DNA of 64,000 bases from Cryobacterium soli (GCF_003611035.1 NZ_CP030033.1:3906001-3970000), one strand, 5' to 3'. Counted from the first letter of the stretch, positions 16,625 to 25,905 are shown. Notes: a model not told the origin generated them from the sequence alone. A program made the numbers and translations.

Positions 16625-17331
16625 TGGGCCGCACCGACAGCACGCAGACCGGCAGCGACAGCAGCACCGGCCCGGTCGCCGGCACGACGCCGGCCGCCGT
16701 GCCCGAGCGGCTCGCCGGCCGCGAGATCGTGCTCGACGAGGTCGTGGGCCGCCGCGGCCCGTGGTCCCACGTCGTGGCCGCCGGCGACGAGCTCACCATC
16801 GTCGACCTCGAGGGCAACCAGGCCGTCGACTTCCTGCTCTACGACTCCGCAGACACCGCCGTGCGTTACAGCGCGCCCGACACCATCAGCGCCCAGGGCA
16901 ACGTCTACCTCAGCCAGGGGTCGGTGCTGCGCGCCAACACCGGCGACGCCCTGATGACCCTCGTGCACGACGAGGTCGGCCGGCACGACACCATCGGCGG
17001 CGCCTGCAGCAAGGAGTCCAACTCCCTGCGGTACGGCCACCACACCGTGCACCAGCACGCCTGCGTCGAGAACTTCCTCGCCGAGGGCGCCCTGTGGGGA
17101 CTGGGCAAACGCGACCTGGTCAGCAACATCAACTTCTACATGAACGTGCCCGTCGAGGCGGATGGCGCGCTCGGCATCGTCGACGGCCTCTCGGCCCCCG
17201 GGCTCTCGCTCACACTTCGCGCCGAACGTGACGTGCTCGTGCTGGTGTCGAACTGCCCGCAGATCAACAACCCCTGCAACGGGTTCAACCCCACCCCGGT
17301 GCGGATGCTCGTGACCCGGGCCGCCCGATGA
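16621..17331 (+). CDS. DUF1989 protein, urea-carboxylase-associated type 2 (carboxyguanidine deiminase subunit candidate)
   Basis: This 236-residue second DUF1989 paralogue is of the UAAP2 branch. Its hallmarks are RGPWSHVVAAGDELTIVDLE, GNQAVDFLLYDSADTAVRYS, RHDTIGGACSKESNSLRYG, GLGKRDLVSNINFYMNVPV and the Cys-rich NCPQINNPCNGFNPTPVR near the end. Conserved Cys and His residues suggest a metal site. It overlaps both neighbours by 4 bp (16621-16624 and 17328-17331), so stoichiometric production with its paralogue and with allophanate hydrolase is likely. Expected role: deimination of carboxyguanidine to allophanate and ammonia together with the protein at 15746. This follows from the family's known function, not from direct evidence. 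Confidence 0.85.
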   Translation: MMGRTDSTQTGSDSSTGPVAGTTPAAVPERLAGREIVLDEVVGRRGPWSHVVAAGDELTIVDLEGNQAVDFLLYDSADTAVRYSAPDTISAQGNVYLSQGSVLRANTGDALMTLVHDEVGRHDTIGGACSKESNSLRYGHHTVHQHACVENFLAEGALWGLGKRDLVSNINFYMNVPVEADGALGIVDGLSAPGLSLTLRAERDVLVLVSNCPQINNPCNGFNPTPVRMLVTRAAR

Positions 17332-19253
17332 CCCCGGCCGACCTCCCCACGCCCGGCACGCCGACCGGTCGCGTCGCCGAGGTCTACGCGGCGATCGCCG
17401 CCGCGGACCGGCCCGAGGTGTGGATCACCCTTCGCGCCGAGGCCGAGGTGCAGGCCGAGGTCGACGAGGTGCTCGCCCGGGCCGCCATCGCGTGGGAACC
17501 GCTGCCCCTGGCCGGGCTGCTGTTCGCCGTGAAGGACAACATCGACGTGGCGGGCCTGCCCACCACAGCGGCCTGCCCCGGCTTCGCCTACCCCGCCAAA
17601 GAGGACGCCACGGCCGTGGCCCGGCTGCGCGCCGCCGGCGCCGTGGTGCTCGGCAAGACCAACCTCGACCAGTTCGCCACCGGCCTGGTCGGCACCCGCA
17701 GCCCCTACGGCGCGGTGCGGAGCGTCCTGCGGCCCGACCGTATCTCCGGCGGCTCGTCCTCCGGGTCGGCTGTGGCCGTGGCCCTCGGCCTGGTGGACTT
17801 CGCCCTCGGCACCGACACCGCCGGCTCTGGCCGGGTGCCCGCCGCCCTGCAGGGGCTCGTCGGGGTCAAGGGCACCGTGGGTCTGGTGCCCACCACGGGC
17901 GTCGTACCGGCCTGCCGCAGCCTCGACTGCGTCACCGCGTTCGCCCGCGACCTCGACACCGCCGAGTCGGTGCTGAGGGTGATGGCCGGACCGGATGGCC
18001 GTGACGCCCTCGCGGCCCTGCCGCCGGAATCCGCCCCGCTCGCCGCCCCGGCGGCCCCCGTGATCGCCGTGCCCCGCCCCGACGACCTCACCGCGCTCGC
18101 GCCGCTCTGGCGGAGCGCCTTCGACGCCCACCTGGCCCGGTTGCGTGACGCCGGCGTCACCCTGGTAGAGATGGACATCTCCCCGTTCCTCGAGGCCGCC
18201 GCGTTGCTGTACAACGGCGCCTTCGTGGCCGAGCGTTACGCCGCCGTCGGTGCGGCGATCGATTCAGCACCTGCGGGGCTCGACCCTGTCGTTGCCGGCA
18301 TCGTCACCGCCGCCGGGCACCTGCCCGCGCACCGGTACGCGGCCGACCTGGTGCGCTTGGCCGAGCTGAAGCTCGCCGGGGAACTCGCCTTCGCCGGCGC
18401 CGACGCCATGCTGCTGCCCACCACCACGCACCACCCCACCCTGGCCGAGGTGGCGGCGGAGCCCATCGCCGTGAACTCCCGGCTAGGCACCTTCACCAAC
18501 TTCGCCAATCTGTTCGGCTACCCCGCGTACGCGGTGCCGATCGATGCGGGCGCGGCAGACGAGAACGTGGGCGTGCAGGTGCTCGCCCGCCCCTTCGCCG
18601 ACGCCGTCGCCCGTGACGTGGCCGCCCTGCTGCTGCGTGTCGAATCGCGAGACGTCGTTTCGCGAGAGCGGTCAAACGGTCACCTGGGCACTCGCGAAGC
18701 AACCATTTCACCGCTTTCGCGGGATGGGGTTTTGCGAGAGCGGTCTAACGGTCACCTGGGTGCTCGCGAAGCAACCATTTCACCGCTTTCGCGGGAGGTG
18801 ATCTCGCGGGAGGACGTGGGGGAGCGGAGGGTCGCGGGAAGCCAGCTGCGCTTGGACCTCGATGGGGGAGTGCACCTGCTCGTGGTGGGTGCGCACCTGT
18901 CCGGGCTGCCGCTGCACGACCGGATGCGTCGGCACGGCGCACTGTTCGCCGACGACGTGCGCACCGCGCCCGGCTACACCCTCGTGGCCCTCGGCGACCC
19001 GCTGAACCGGCCCGGCATGATCCGCACGCCCGACTCCGACTCCAGCGTGCTCGGCGAACTGTGGCGGGTACCCGAGACCGCCCTCTCGGCACTGCTGCTC
19101 GAGGCCGCGGCCCCGCTCGGCCTCGGCCGGGTCACCCTGGCCGACGGCCGCGAGGTGGTGGGCTACCTCTGTGAGGCCACCGCCGCTGCGGGCAAGCCCG
19201 TGGTCGCGGACGGCGACTGGCGTGCACACGTGAACGGAGCCGATCGTGCCTGA
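17328..19253 (+). CDS. atzF: Allophanate hydrolase with in-frame palindromic repeat insertion
   Basis: This 641-residue allophanate hydrolase cleaves allophanate; the C-terminal domain decarboxylates the N-carboxycarbamate product, giving ammonia and CO2. The amidase-signature domain shows the Ser-cisSer-Lys triad as Lys69 (AVKDNID), Ser143 (GGSSSGS) and Ser167 (GTDTAGSG), with the same spacing as in Pseudomonas AtzF. The C-terminal gamma-glutamylcyclotransferase-like domain runs from about residue 505 (VAGSQLRLDL). The linker at about residues 440-495 contains two 24-residue repeats (RERSNGHLGTREATISPLSR type) encoded by a palindromic DNA element, so the protein is longer than usual. It overlaps the DUF1989 and MFS genes. 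Confidence 0.93.
   Translation: MTPADLPTPGTPTGRVAEVYAAIAAADRPEVWITLRAEAEVQAEVDEVLARAAIAWEPLPLAGLLFAVKDNIDVAGLPTTAACPGFAYPAKEDATAVARLRAAGAVVLGKTNLDQFATGLVGTRSPYGAVRSVLRPDRISGGSSSGSAVAVALGLVDFALGTDTAGSGRVPAALQGLVGVKGTVGLVPTTGVVPACRSLDCVTAFARDLDTAESVLRVMAGPDGRDALAALPPESAPLAAPAAPVIAVPRPDDLTALAPLWRSAFDAHLARLRDAGVTLVEMDISPFLEAAALLYNGAFVAERYAAVGAAIDSAPAGLDPVVAGIVTAAGHLPAHRYAADLVRLAELKLAGELAFAGADAMLLPTTTHHPTLAEVAAEPIAVNSRLGTFTNFANLFGYPAYAVPIDAGAADENVGVQVLARPFADAVARDVAALLLRVESRDVVSRERSNGHLGTREATISPLSRDGVLRERSNGHLGAREATISPLSREVISREDVGERRVAGSQLRLDLDGGVHLLVVGAHLSGLPLHDRMRRHGALFADDVRTAPGYTLVALGDPLNRPGMIRTPDSDSSVLGELWRVPETALSALLLEAAAPLGLGRVTLADGREVVGYLCEATAAAGKPVVADGDWRAHVNGADRA
18658..18796 (+). repeat. 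Two palindromic repeat units (72-bp period) inside atzF
   Basis: Copy 1 (18658-18724) and copy 2 (18730-18796) are near identical over 67 bp. Each starts with CGCGAGAGCGGT-like and ends with ACCGCTTTCGCG, an inverted pair with one mismatch. The period of 72 bp keeps the reading frame, so the element is translated as two 24-residue repeats in the interdomain linker. It is unlike the surrounding codon usage and was probably inserted, then duplicated. Confidence 0.85.
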
Positions 19254-20529
19254 CGTCGGGCGGGTGGGGTCACCCCGCACCGACGCGCTGCCGGTGCCCG
19301 GACTCGAGCCCGTGTCGTCCACCGTCTCGGCGGCAGCCGGCGGCGCGTCCGTGCCGCGGCTCAGCCCTCGCACCAGGCCCCGGCTCTGGCCGCTGGCGCT
19401 GGGCACGTTCGCGATCGGGTTCGGCTCGAACATCGTGACGGGGCTGCTGCCCACCATGTCCGCCGACCTGGGCGTGACCGTGCCGGAGATCGGCCGGCTC
19501 GTGAGCGTGTACGGCTTCACCTACGCCGTGACCACGCCACTCGTGGCGCTGGCCGGCAACAGGCTGCCCCGGCGGCTGCTGATGCTCACCGCACTGGCGC
19601 TGTTCGCGTTGGCCTGCGTGGGCACCGCGTTCGCCGAGGACTACGACACCGTGGCGCTGCTGCGAGGCCTGGCCGCGTTCGCCGCCGGCGGCTTCACGCC
19701 CACGGCCACGGTGCTGGCGTCCCGGCTAGCGGCTCCGGGGGAGCGCGGCCGGGCCCTGGCGACGGTGTTCGGTGGTCTCACCACGGCGACCGTCGTGGCC
19801 GCACCGGTGGGCAATCTGCTCGGCCCAACGCTCGGATACCGCGGCGTCTACGCGCTCACCGCGGGCCTGGCGGTGCTGGCCTTCGTGGCGGTGCTCACCC
19901 TCGTGCCGAGGCCGTCGCGCGAGTCGCTCGAGGCCGCGGTCGTTGCCCGGCCCGGCCGGGGCTGGCCGTCACCGATCGTGCTCGTGGTGCTGCTGGTCTC
20001 GATGCTCGAGACCGCTGCCGCGCTCATGGTGCAGACCTACGCATCCCCGTTGCTCACGGCGATGTCGGGCGTGGACGGCATCGGCCTCAGCGTGCTGCTG
20101 CTCTGCTACGGTGCGGCCGGGGTGCTCGGCAACATCGTGGGTGGCCGGCTGGCCGACCGTTGGGGTGCCTCGCGCACCCTCTGGCTGAGCTTCGCCGTGT
20201 GCGGGGCTGCGCTGGTCCTGCTCCCGATTGCGAGCCGGTCGATCGTGGGCGCCGGCCTGGTGTTCGCTGTGTGGGGGTTCGCCGCCTGGGCGGCAAACTC
20301 GCCGCTGCAGGGGATCCTACTCGGCCTGGCCGGACGCCACGGGCAGCTCGTCGTGGCGCTGAACTCCTCGGTGATCGCGCTGGGCACGGGCCTGGGCGCC
20401 CTGGCCGGTGGCGCCATCATCGCCGGCGGCGGCATGCTCGTGATCGCATATTGGGGCGCGGGAGTCATGGCCGTGGTGGTAGCCCTGGTGCTCGCGGTGT
20501 CGGCGCGCGGGCGGGTGGCCGCGTTCTGA
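19246..20529 (+). CDS. MFS transporter (DHA1-like)
   Basis: This 427-residue major facilitator has about 12 transmembrane helices after a 45-residue cytoplasmic N-terminus. The motif-A-like loop is reduced in the first half (GNRLPRRLLM) and clear in the second (GGRLADRWGASRTL). It belongs to the drug:H+ antiporter/arabinose-efflux-like group. The GTG start at 19246 overlaps the atzF end by 8 bp and has GGAG upstream, so it is the last gene of the nitrogen-scavenging operon. It may export a product or the toxic parent compound, or act as a second importer. The sequence does not say which. Confidence 0.88.
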   Translation: MPDVGRVGSPRTDALPVPGLEPVSSTVSAAAGGASVPRLSPRTRPRLWPLALGTFAIGFGSNIVTGLLPTMSADLGVTVPEIGRLVSVYGFTYAVTTPLVALAGNRLPRRLLMLTALALFALACVGTAFAEDYDTVALLRGLAAFAAGGFTPTATVLASRLAAPGERGRALATVFGGLTTATVVAAPVGNLLGPTLGYRGVYALTAGLAVLAFVAVLTLVPRPSRESLEAAVVARPGRGWPSPIVLVVLLVSMLETAAALMVQTYASPLLTAMSGVDGIGLSVLLLCYGAAGVLGNIVGGRLADRWGASRTLWLSFAVCGAALVLLPIASRSIVGAGLVFAVWGFAAWAANSPLQGILLGLAGRHGQLVVALNSSVIALGTGLGALAGGAIIAGGGMLVIAYWGAGVMAVVVALVLAVSARGRVAAF

Positions 20530-20608
20530 AACCGCCCGAGCCGCGCACCGTCCCGGCGGCGCCCGGCCCGCGTGTGCCCCGCCCATAGCCCGCCCGGCGC
20601 CTGGGGGC

Positions 20609-21190
20609 TCAGTCCCGAAGCGCCGTCACCGAGCCCAAGAACTCGGGGTAGCTCGCGTAGTAGGTGATGCCGTCGCTGTGGGCCACCACGGGCAGGTAGT
20701 TCGGGTCGTGGTCGGACGGCGCCTGCAACACGCCCTCGACGGGAACATCCGTGTGAGTCCAGCCATCGTCGATCAGTCGTTGTTCCTCACTGGCCCAGGT
20801 GTCGTCATTCTGGCTGGCTTGGGCGTACCAGACGCGCACATCGCCGCCGCTTCGCGTCCAGTAGCAGCCGAATCCCGCGTCCAGAACCGACTGCATTGTG
20901 TCGTCCAACACATAGATGTCCGGGTTCAGGGCGAGACCGTCCTCCTCCAACGACGCGTATTCCTCGTCGGTCAGCACGGTGTCGCAGCTGTCTGTGACAG
21001 CGGATGCCTCCGGCTCCGGCTCCGGCGAAGACGCGGTCGCGGTCGCGGTCGGCGTCGGCGTCCGCATGGCGGTGGGCACCGGGGTCGCGGTTGAGCTTGC
21101 CGTCGGCGACGGTTGAGCACCGTTTCCGGCCGCGCATCCGGTCAGCACGACGACAAGGGCCACACACGCGGGGACTACGGATCGTCTCAT
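20609..21190 (-). CDS. Hypothetical lipoprotein
   Basis: This 193-residue secreted lipoprotein of unknown function has a signal peptide with lipobox LTGC at about residues 16-19. A Pro/Thr/Ser-rich linker (about residues 25-65) built of short PTPTATATA-like runs suggests a wall-spanning stalk. The small globular domain that follows has two cysteines (DSCDTVLTDEEY and GFGCYWTR) that could form a disulfide. The gene is convergent with the MFS gene and ends 80 bp from it. No family recognised. Confidence 0.8.
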   Translation of the reverse strand: MRRSVVPACVALVVVLTGCAAGNGAQPSPTASSTATPVPTAMRTPTPTATATASSPEPEPEASAVTDSCDTVLTDEEYASLEEDGLALNPDIYVLDDTMQSVLDAGFGCYWTRSGGDVRVWYAQASQNDDTWASEEQRLIDDGWTHTDVPVEGVLQAPSDHDPNYLPVVAHSDGITYYASYPEFLGSVTALRD

Positions 21191-21263
21191 GCCACCAACC
21201 TAACGACTGGCGAGGCCGCCGACGCGCTCTTGCCTCGCGCATCGCACAGCCCGAGCGGGCGGC

Positions 21264-24200
21264 CTACCCCGCCGGAGAGGTCCAGGGGGCAGGCCCACCG
21301 AAGAGGTAACCCTGACCGTGTTGCCAGCCCTGGTCGCGCAGCGTCGCGGCCTCTTCTTCGGTTTCGATGCCCTCCGCCACCCCGGTGAGACCGAGGTGCG
21401 CCACCAGACCGGCCAGCCCCGCGGCGAGGGCCTCGGCACCGCCGCCCTGGCTGCCGGAGCTGAGGGCGTCTTCAGCCGCATGTCCGGCGCCGAGGCCGTG
21501 GCCGAGACCGGCGACAAAGCTGGCGTCGAGCTTGAGCCCGGTCACCGGCAGGTCGCGCAGCAGCGAGATCGACGAGAAGCCGGTGCCGAAGTCGTCGACG
21601 TGCAGGCCCACGCCGAGCGCCCGTACGGCGCTCAGCCCGCCGACGGTGTGGGCACCGAGCGAGAGCACCGCGGTTTCGGTGACCTCCACGATGAGCCGCC
21701 CCGGGTCCACGCCGTGCAGGGTCATCGCCGCGACGAAGGTCTCGGCCCAGTCGTCACGGCTCAGTTCGACGGCCGAGACATTGACGCTGATCGTGCCGGT
21801 GGCATCCGGCTGGGCCGCGAGCACGGCACAGGCCTGGTCGAGCACGGCCCGACCGATTCCCACGATCAGGCCGGACTCCTCGGCGACGGCGAGGAAGTCC
21901 ACCGGCCCCAGGAGCCCCCGATGCGGATGCTGCCAGCGCACGAGAGCTTCGTGCCCCACCACGCTGCCGTCGGACAGGTCCACGACGGGCTGGTAGTGCA
22001 CGACGAAGTCCCCGGCCTGCAGGGAGCTCCGGATCTCGTCTTCGATGGTGAGCCGGGTCATGGCCTGGGAGTGCATGGTCTCGTCGAAGAACTGCCAGCG
22101 CGCCCGCCCCTTGCGCTTGGCGCGGAACAGAGCGGAATCGGTGTCCCGCAGCAGGCTCGCGGCGGTCGAGTCCGGTGTGGACAGGGCGATGCCCATCGAC
22201 ACGGTCGGCACGATCCGGTGCCCGTGGATGGTCAGTTCGGTACCGAGGGCGTCCGCGATGCGCTCGGCCACCTGCTCGATCTCCGCCGCGTCAGTCACCT
22301 GAGGCACGACGACCACGAACTCGTCGCCGCCGAAACGCCCCACCCGGTCCTGGGCGCGCAGGGCCCCCATGATGCGCTCGGCGATCACGGTGAGCACCTC
22401 GTCTCCGGCCACATGGCCGAGCGAGTCGTTGACGAGCTTGAAGTTGTCCAGGTCGATGAACAGCACCCCGACGACGCCGGCAGACCGGTGGGCGTCTGCG
22501 AGGTCGAGCTCGAGGGTGTTGAGGATCCAGGCCCGGTTGTGCATGCCGGTCAGCCTGTCGTTGAAGGCCTGGAACAGCAGCTCCTGCCGGGCGTCGTGCT
22601 CCGCCGTGACATCCTCCAGCTGGATGAGCAGCCGCTCGGCCGCACCCGCCGCCGTGCGGATCAGCGACGACGACCGGCGTGCCCAGATAGTCACCCCGTC
22701 CGCGCGGGTGAGGCGCACCTCCATCACCGACGGCCCGTGTCCGGCCAGCGTGTCCTGTCGCGCCTGCTGTAGGACGGCCCGGTCCTCCGGGTGCACCAGA
22801 TCGCCCGTGGACAGCCCGTGCAGCGACGCCTCGTCGCGTTGCAGCATCCGGCACAGTGCGGCATTGACCACCTGGATGCGCCCGCTCGAGTCGCAGAGGA
22901 CCATGCCCGTCGACGACGAGGTGAGCACCGCGCGGAACAGCTCCTCGGACGCCTCCAGCGCACGCAGCGCCACGGTCTCCCGGTGTACGTCGCGCACCGA
23001 CACGATGCGGCCGATCATCTCGCCGCTGTCGTCGAAGACGTCACGGATGCCCGCGGAGACCCAGCGGTAGTCGCCGCTCTTGTGCCGGATCCGGAAGGGC
23101 GCAAGCACCAGGGAACCGTCACCGGGTTGGTCCCGTCCCACGAGAACGTCGGCACTGTCATCGGGGTGCACATGTTCCATCGAGGGATGCAGCACGAGTT
23201 CGGCCGAATGCCAGCCCCAGGCATCCTCGGAGGACGGCGACACCCAGGCGATCCGGTCGTCGGGGCTGACCATCAGCACCACATCGGAGGCGTTCTCGGC
23301 GAGCATCCGATACCGCTGCTCGGAGTCCAGCACCGACTGGTTGTCCAGGTGACGACTGGTCACGTCGCGGAGCAGGATCGAGACTCCGGCACCCACCGGG
23401 GAGATCCTGAAGTCGTACCACCGTCTCTGCCCGGAGCCCTCGGAGGGCGCGTCATCAAGGTCTTGCGGCACCCCGCTGTCGAGTACCTCGGCGCAGATGC
23501 GGGCCAGGCGCTGGGAGATTCCGCGCAGGGAAGGGTCGAACAGGGCGTGGCCGATGACGAGGTCCCGAGGCTCGTTGAGGAACGAGCAGGCGGCAGGGTT
23601 GACCTCGGTGACCGTGAAGTGCAGCACGGCACCCCGCTCATCGCGGACGGCCTCCAGAACCACGTACGGGTCGGCCAGACTGTCCAGCGCAGCCCGCAGA
23701 AGACCCCGCTCGGCATTCGCGAGGGTTTCCGCTTCGACAAGGGAGTCGATGCTGGTGAAGCCGTGCACGCCGCCGCTGACCGTTCCGTCGTGCGCCAGGA
23801 TGGGGCCGGACGATCTGAAGAACCACCGGTAGGCGCCATCCGCGCAACGAACCCGGCAGCGGGCGGAGTACCGCTCACCGGACCGGAGCTGCCGGGCTGT
23901 CTCGCCGACCATGGGCAGGTCGTCCGGGTGCCAGAAATCCAGCGCCGACTGCCCGGCCACGGCGTCCAGCAGCCACCCCGTTGCCGCGGTGACCGACGGC
24001 GACGCCCACTGCACGATGCCGTCGACGGTGGTTCGCAGGACGAAGTCGGTGACGTTGTTGGCCAGGTCCCGATAACCGGCCAGAACCCGCACGGTCGCGG
24101 CGCGAGCCCGGGGGCTGTCGGTCTGGTCGTCGAACAGGGAGATCGCGGCCATCGGCTCGCCCGCCTCGTCGTGGATCGGGTAGGAGCTCAGGCTCACCCA

Positions 24201-24593
24201 GGCGAGGCTGGCGGATGTGCCGCCGACGGCCGGCAGGGACAGGCCGACAAGCAATCCGTCAGTGCACCGGCCCGTGCGGAGGGTCGCGGCCGTCGGCTGG
24301 TTCTCCGCGGAGATCGGCGTGCCCCACTCGTCGATGGGGTTCCAGCGCGGGTCGCCCGGCTTGTTCGCGATGAGCTCGGCCCAGGACGCGCGCAGGATCC
24401 GGCACGCCTCGAGGTTGCCACCGATGATCTGTCCGTCAACGTCCCGCACGACCACGCCGACGCCGGGGTCGCGAGGTGGGAGCCGGTCGGCGAGGCCGTC
24501 GGGAGCGGTGCCGACCCAGCGGATGTCGGTGAGCGGGGTGGCGTCGTCCGGATTCTCGCCGGATGAACCATCCGCGGCCACTGCCAGTGTCAT
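21264..24593 (-). CDS. Multi-PAS GGDEF-EAL c-di-GMP signalling protein
   Basis: This 1109-residue soluble sensor has several PAS/PAC modules in series (about residues 1-660, e.g. WASPSVTAATGWLLDAVAG and WVSPSSEDAWGWHSAEL). A GGDEF domain follows (GRFGGDEFVVVVP, with DLDNFKLVNDSLGH), then an EAL domain (HEALVRW, VEVTETAVLSL, VDDFGTGFSS, VAEGIETEEEA). Both active-site signatures are intact, so it could make and degrade cyclic di-GMP. The EAL domain carries a Gly/Ala-rich insertion of about 20 residues after KLDASFV. The start at 24593 was chosen for its GGGGGC Shine-Dalgarno; an in-frame ATG at 24656 lacks one. No membrane helix is seen, so the signal is probably cytosolic. Confidence 0.93.
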   Translation of the reverse strand: MTLAVAADGSSGENPDDATPLTDIRWVGTAPDGLADRLPPRDPGVGVVVRDVDGQIIGGNLEACRILRASWAELIANKPGDPRWNPIDEWGTPISAENQPTAATLRTGRCTDGLLVGLSLPAVGGTSASLAWVSLSSYPIHDEAGEPMAAISLFDDQTDSPRARAATVRVLAGYRDLANNVTDFVLRTTVDGIVQWASPSVTAATGWLLDAVAGQSALDFWHPDDLPMVGETARQLRSGERYSARCRVRCADGAYRWFFRSSGPILAHDGTVSGGVHGFTSIDSLVEAETLANAERGLLRAALDSLADPYVVLEAVRDERGAVLHFTVTEVNPAACSFLNEPRDLVIGHALFDPSLRGISQRLARICAEVLDSGVPQDLDDAPSEGSGQRRWYDFRISPVGAGVSILLRDVTSRHLDNQSVLDSEQRYRMLAENASDVVLMVSPDDRIAWVSPSSEDAWGWHSAELVLHPSMEHVHPDDSADVLVGRDQPGDGSLVLAPFRIRHKSGDYRWVSAGIRDVFDDSGEMIGRIVSVRDVHRETVALRALEASEELFRAVLTSSSTGMVLCDSSGRIQVVNAALCRMLQRDEASLHGLSTGDLVHPEDRAVLQQARQDTLAGHGPSVMEVRLTRADGVTIWARRSSSLIRTAAGAAERLLIQLEDVTAEHDARQELLFQAFNDRLTGMHNRAWILNTLELDLADAHRSAGVVGVLFIDLDNFKLVNDSLGHVAGDEVLTVIAERIMGALRAQDRVGRFGGDEFVVVVPQVTDAAEIEQVAERIADALGTELTIHGHRIVPTVSMGIALSTPDSTAASLLRDTDSALFRAKRKGRARWQFFDETMHSQAMTRLTIEDEIRSSLQAGDFVVHYQPVVDLSDGSVVGHEALVRWQHPHRGLLGPVDFLAVAEESGLIVGIGRAVLDQACAVLAAQPDATGTISVNVSAVELSRDDWAETFVAAMTLHGVDPGRLIVEVTETAVLSLGAHTVGGLSAVRALGVGLHVDDFGTGFSSISLLRDLPVTGLKLDASFVAGLGHGLGAGHAAEDALSSGSQGGGAEALAAGLAGLVAHLGLTGVAEGIETEEEAATLRDQGWQHGQGYLFGGPAPWTSPAG

Positions 24594-24912
24594 GCTGCCC
24601 CCGCCTGTGAGCCGGACGGGCCGCTCTATTGCGCTAATTCTGGCATAAAACCGCACTCGAGGGCACCCGTTGTGGGGGCAGTGCGAGTGCCGTCGCCGCC
24701 CCGGCGTTCGGGGATGACGCAGACTTCTGCACTGGAATTGCCGAGGGCGCGCCTGCTCGCCCGTGCGGCCCTGGCCAGCTGGGCCTGACTCCCGACATGC
24801 GGGGAGCGCGCACCCCGCGGCTCTCCGGCGTTCTCGGCGGCACCTGACCCCTTGATGAGTGACAGGCGCGCGGATACGGTTTCAGCGTGCACGTCCGACG
24901 AAGGAGGTTCCC

Positions 24913-25617
24913 ATGCCCGCCACAGCGCTGCCGTCCAGCGGTGATACTCCCGACAACGAGGCCGGCGCCGGCGCCGTGAAGACGTGCGACGCCCGCGGCA
25001 TGGCGGAGATCCACCGACTGTTCCGGGCCGGCTTCGGTGAGTCGCCCGGGCTCGTCGGCGGCGTCGCCGACGGCGATTCCGGCCGGGCCGACACCGTCGG
25101 CGACTACCTGGCGATGCTCTCGACCGCGCTGCACGCCCATCACGAGGGCGAAGACACCATGCTCTGGGGCCGCCTTGAACGTCGTGCGCCGTCGTGCGCG
25201 GCTCACGTCGCACGGATGAAGCAGCAGCACGCCGAGATGCTCGTGCACCTCGGTGAGCTCGACGCACGCCTGCCGGCCTGGCGGGGGAGCGGCAGCGCGA
25301 CGGATGCCGCATCTGTCACGGCCGCCCTCGCCGGAATCAACGCCGCCCTGGCCGTGCACCTGCCCGACGAGGAGACGAACATCGTGCCCGTGATGGAGAC
25401 CGTCATCACGCCGCGCGAGGTCGACGCGCTCGCCGAGCACGGGCGCAAAGCCACGCCCAAGGGCAAGATGTTCATCCAGTTGGGCACGATCCTCGCCGCG
25501 CAACCGGATGGCGGAACCGACTGGCAGCACGAGCACCTGCCCGCTCCGGTGCGGCTGCTCTGGCGGCTGATCGGCCGGCCGCGGTACGAGCGGTATCGCG
25601 CGGAACTGGTGCGCTGA
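24913..25617 (+). CDS. Hemerythrin-like (HHE cation-binding) domain protein
   Basis: This 234-residue protein has a helical hemerythrin/HHE domain. Metal-ligand motifs are HAHHEGEDTMLW (about residue 77), a central QQHAEML and HLPDEETNIVP (about residue 152). A diiron or other metal centre for O2/NO sensing or storage is the family role. The ATG at 24913 follows a perfect AAGGAGG at 6 nt; the upstream in-frame start lacks one. The C-terminal 60 residues contain a basic amphipathic end (LLWRLIGRPRYERYR). No operon partner; the actual function is unknown. Confidence 0.86.
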   Translation: MPATALPSSGDTPDNEAGAGAVKTCDARGMAEIHRLFRAGFGESPGLVGGVADGDSGRADTVGDYLAMLSTALHAHHEGEDTMLWGRLERRAPSCAAHVARMKQQHAEMLVHLGELDARLPAWRGSGSATDAASVTAALAGINAALAVHLPDEETNIVPVMETVITPREVDALAEHGRKATPKGKMFIQLGTILAAQPDGGTDWQHEHLPAPVRLLWRLIGRPRYERYRAELVR

Positions 25618-25665
25618 CCCAGGCGCCGGGCTGCGCGCTGAGCCGCCGCGGCAGCCCAGCGCGGG

Positions 25666-25905
25666 CTACGGCAGGGGCATGTTCTGCACGGCCGGCCAAA
25701 GCAGCGACACGAACAGTACGACCACCACCACTACGAGCACCGCGAGGCCGAGGATCACGGCATAGGTGAGCACCACCGCCAGCAACTGCAACCCCATCAC
25801 GCCGGCGGGTGGACTGGCCACGTCGTGCTCATTGTCGAAGATCGCCAGGCCGTCGACGAGGCCGGCCTCCTCCGCCGCGGTCGTGCTCTGCTCTGGTGTG
25901 CTCAT
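25666..25905 (-). CDS. Small single-pass membrane protein
   Basis: This 79-residue hypothetical protein has an acidic N-terminal tail of about 35 residues and then one long hydrophobic helix (about residues 39-70, with LAVVLTYAVILGLAVLVVV followed by more valines). It ends WPAVQNMPLP. The codon bias is strong and the start is a clean ATG. It is convergent with the hemerythrin-like gene. No family recognised. Confidence 0.72.
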   Translation of the reverse strand: MSTPEQSTTAAEEAGLVDGLAIFDNEHDVASPPAGVMGLQLLAVVLTYAVILGLAVLVVVVVVLFVSLLWPAVQNMPLP

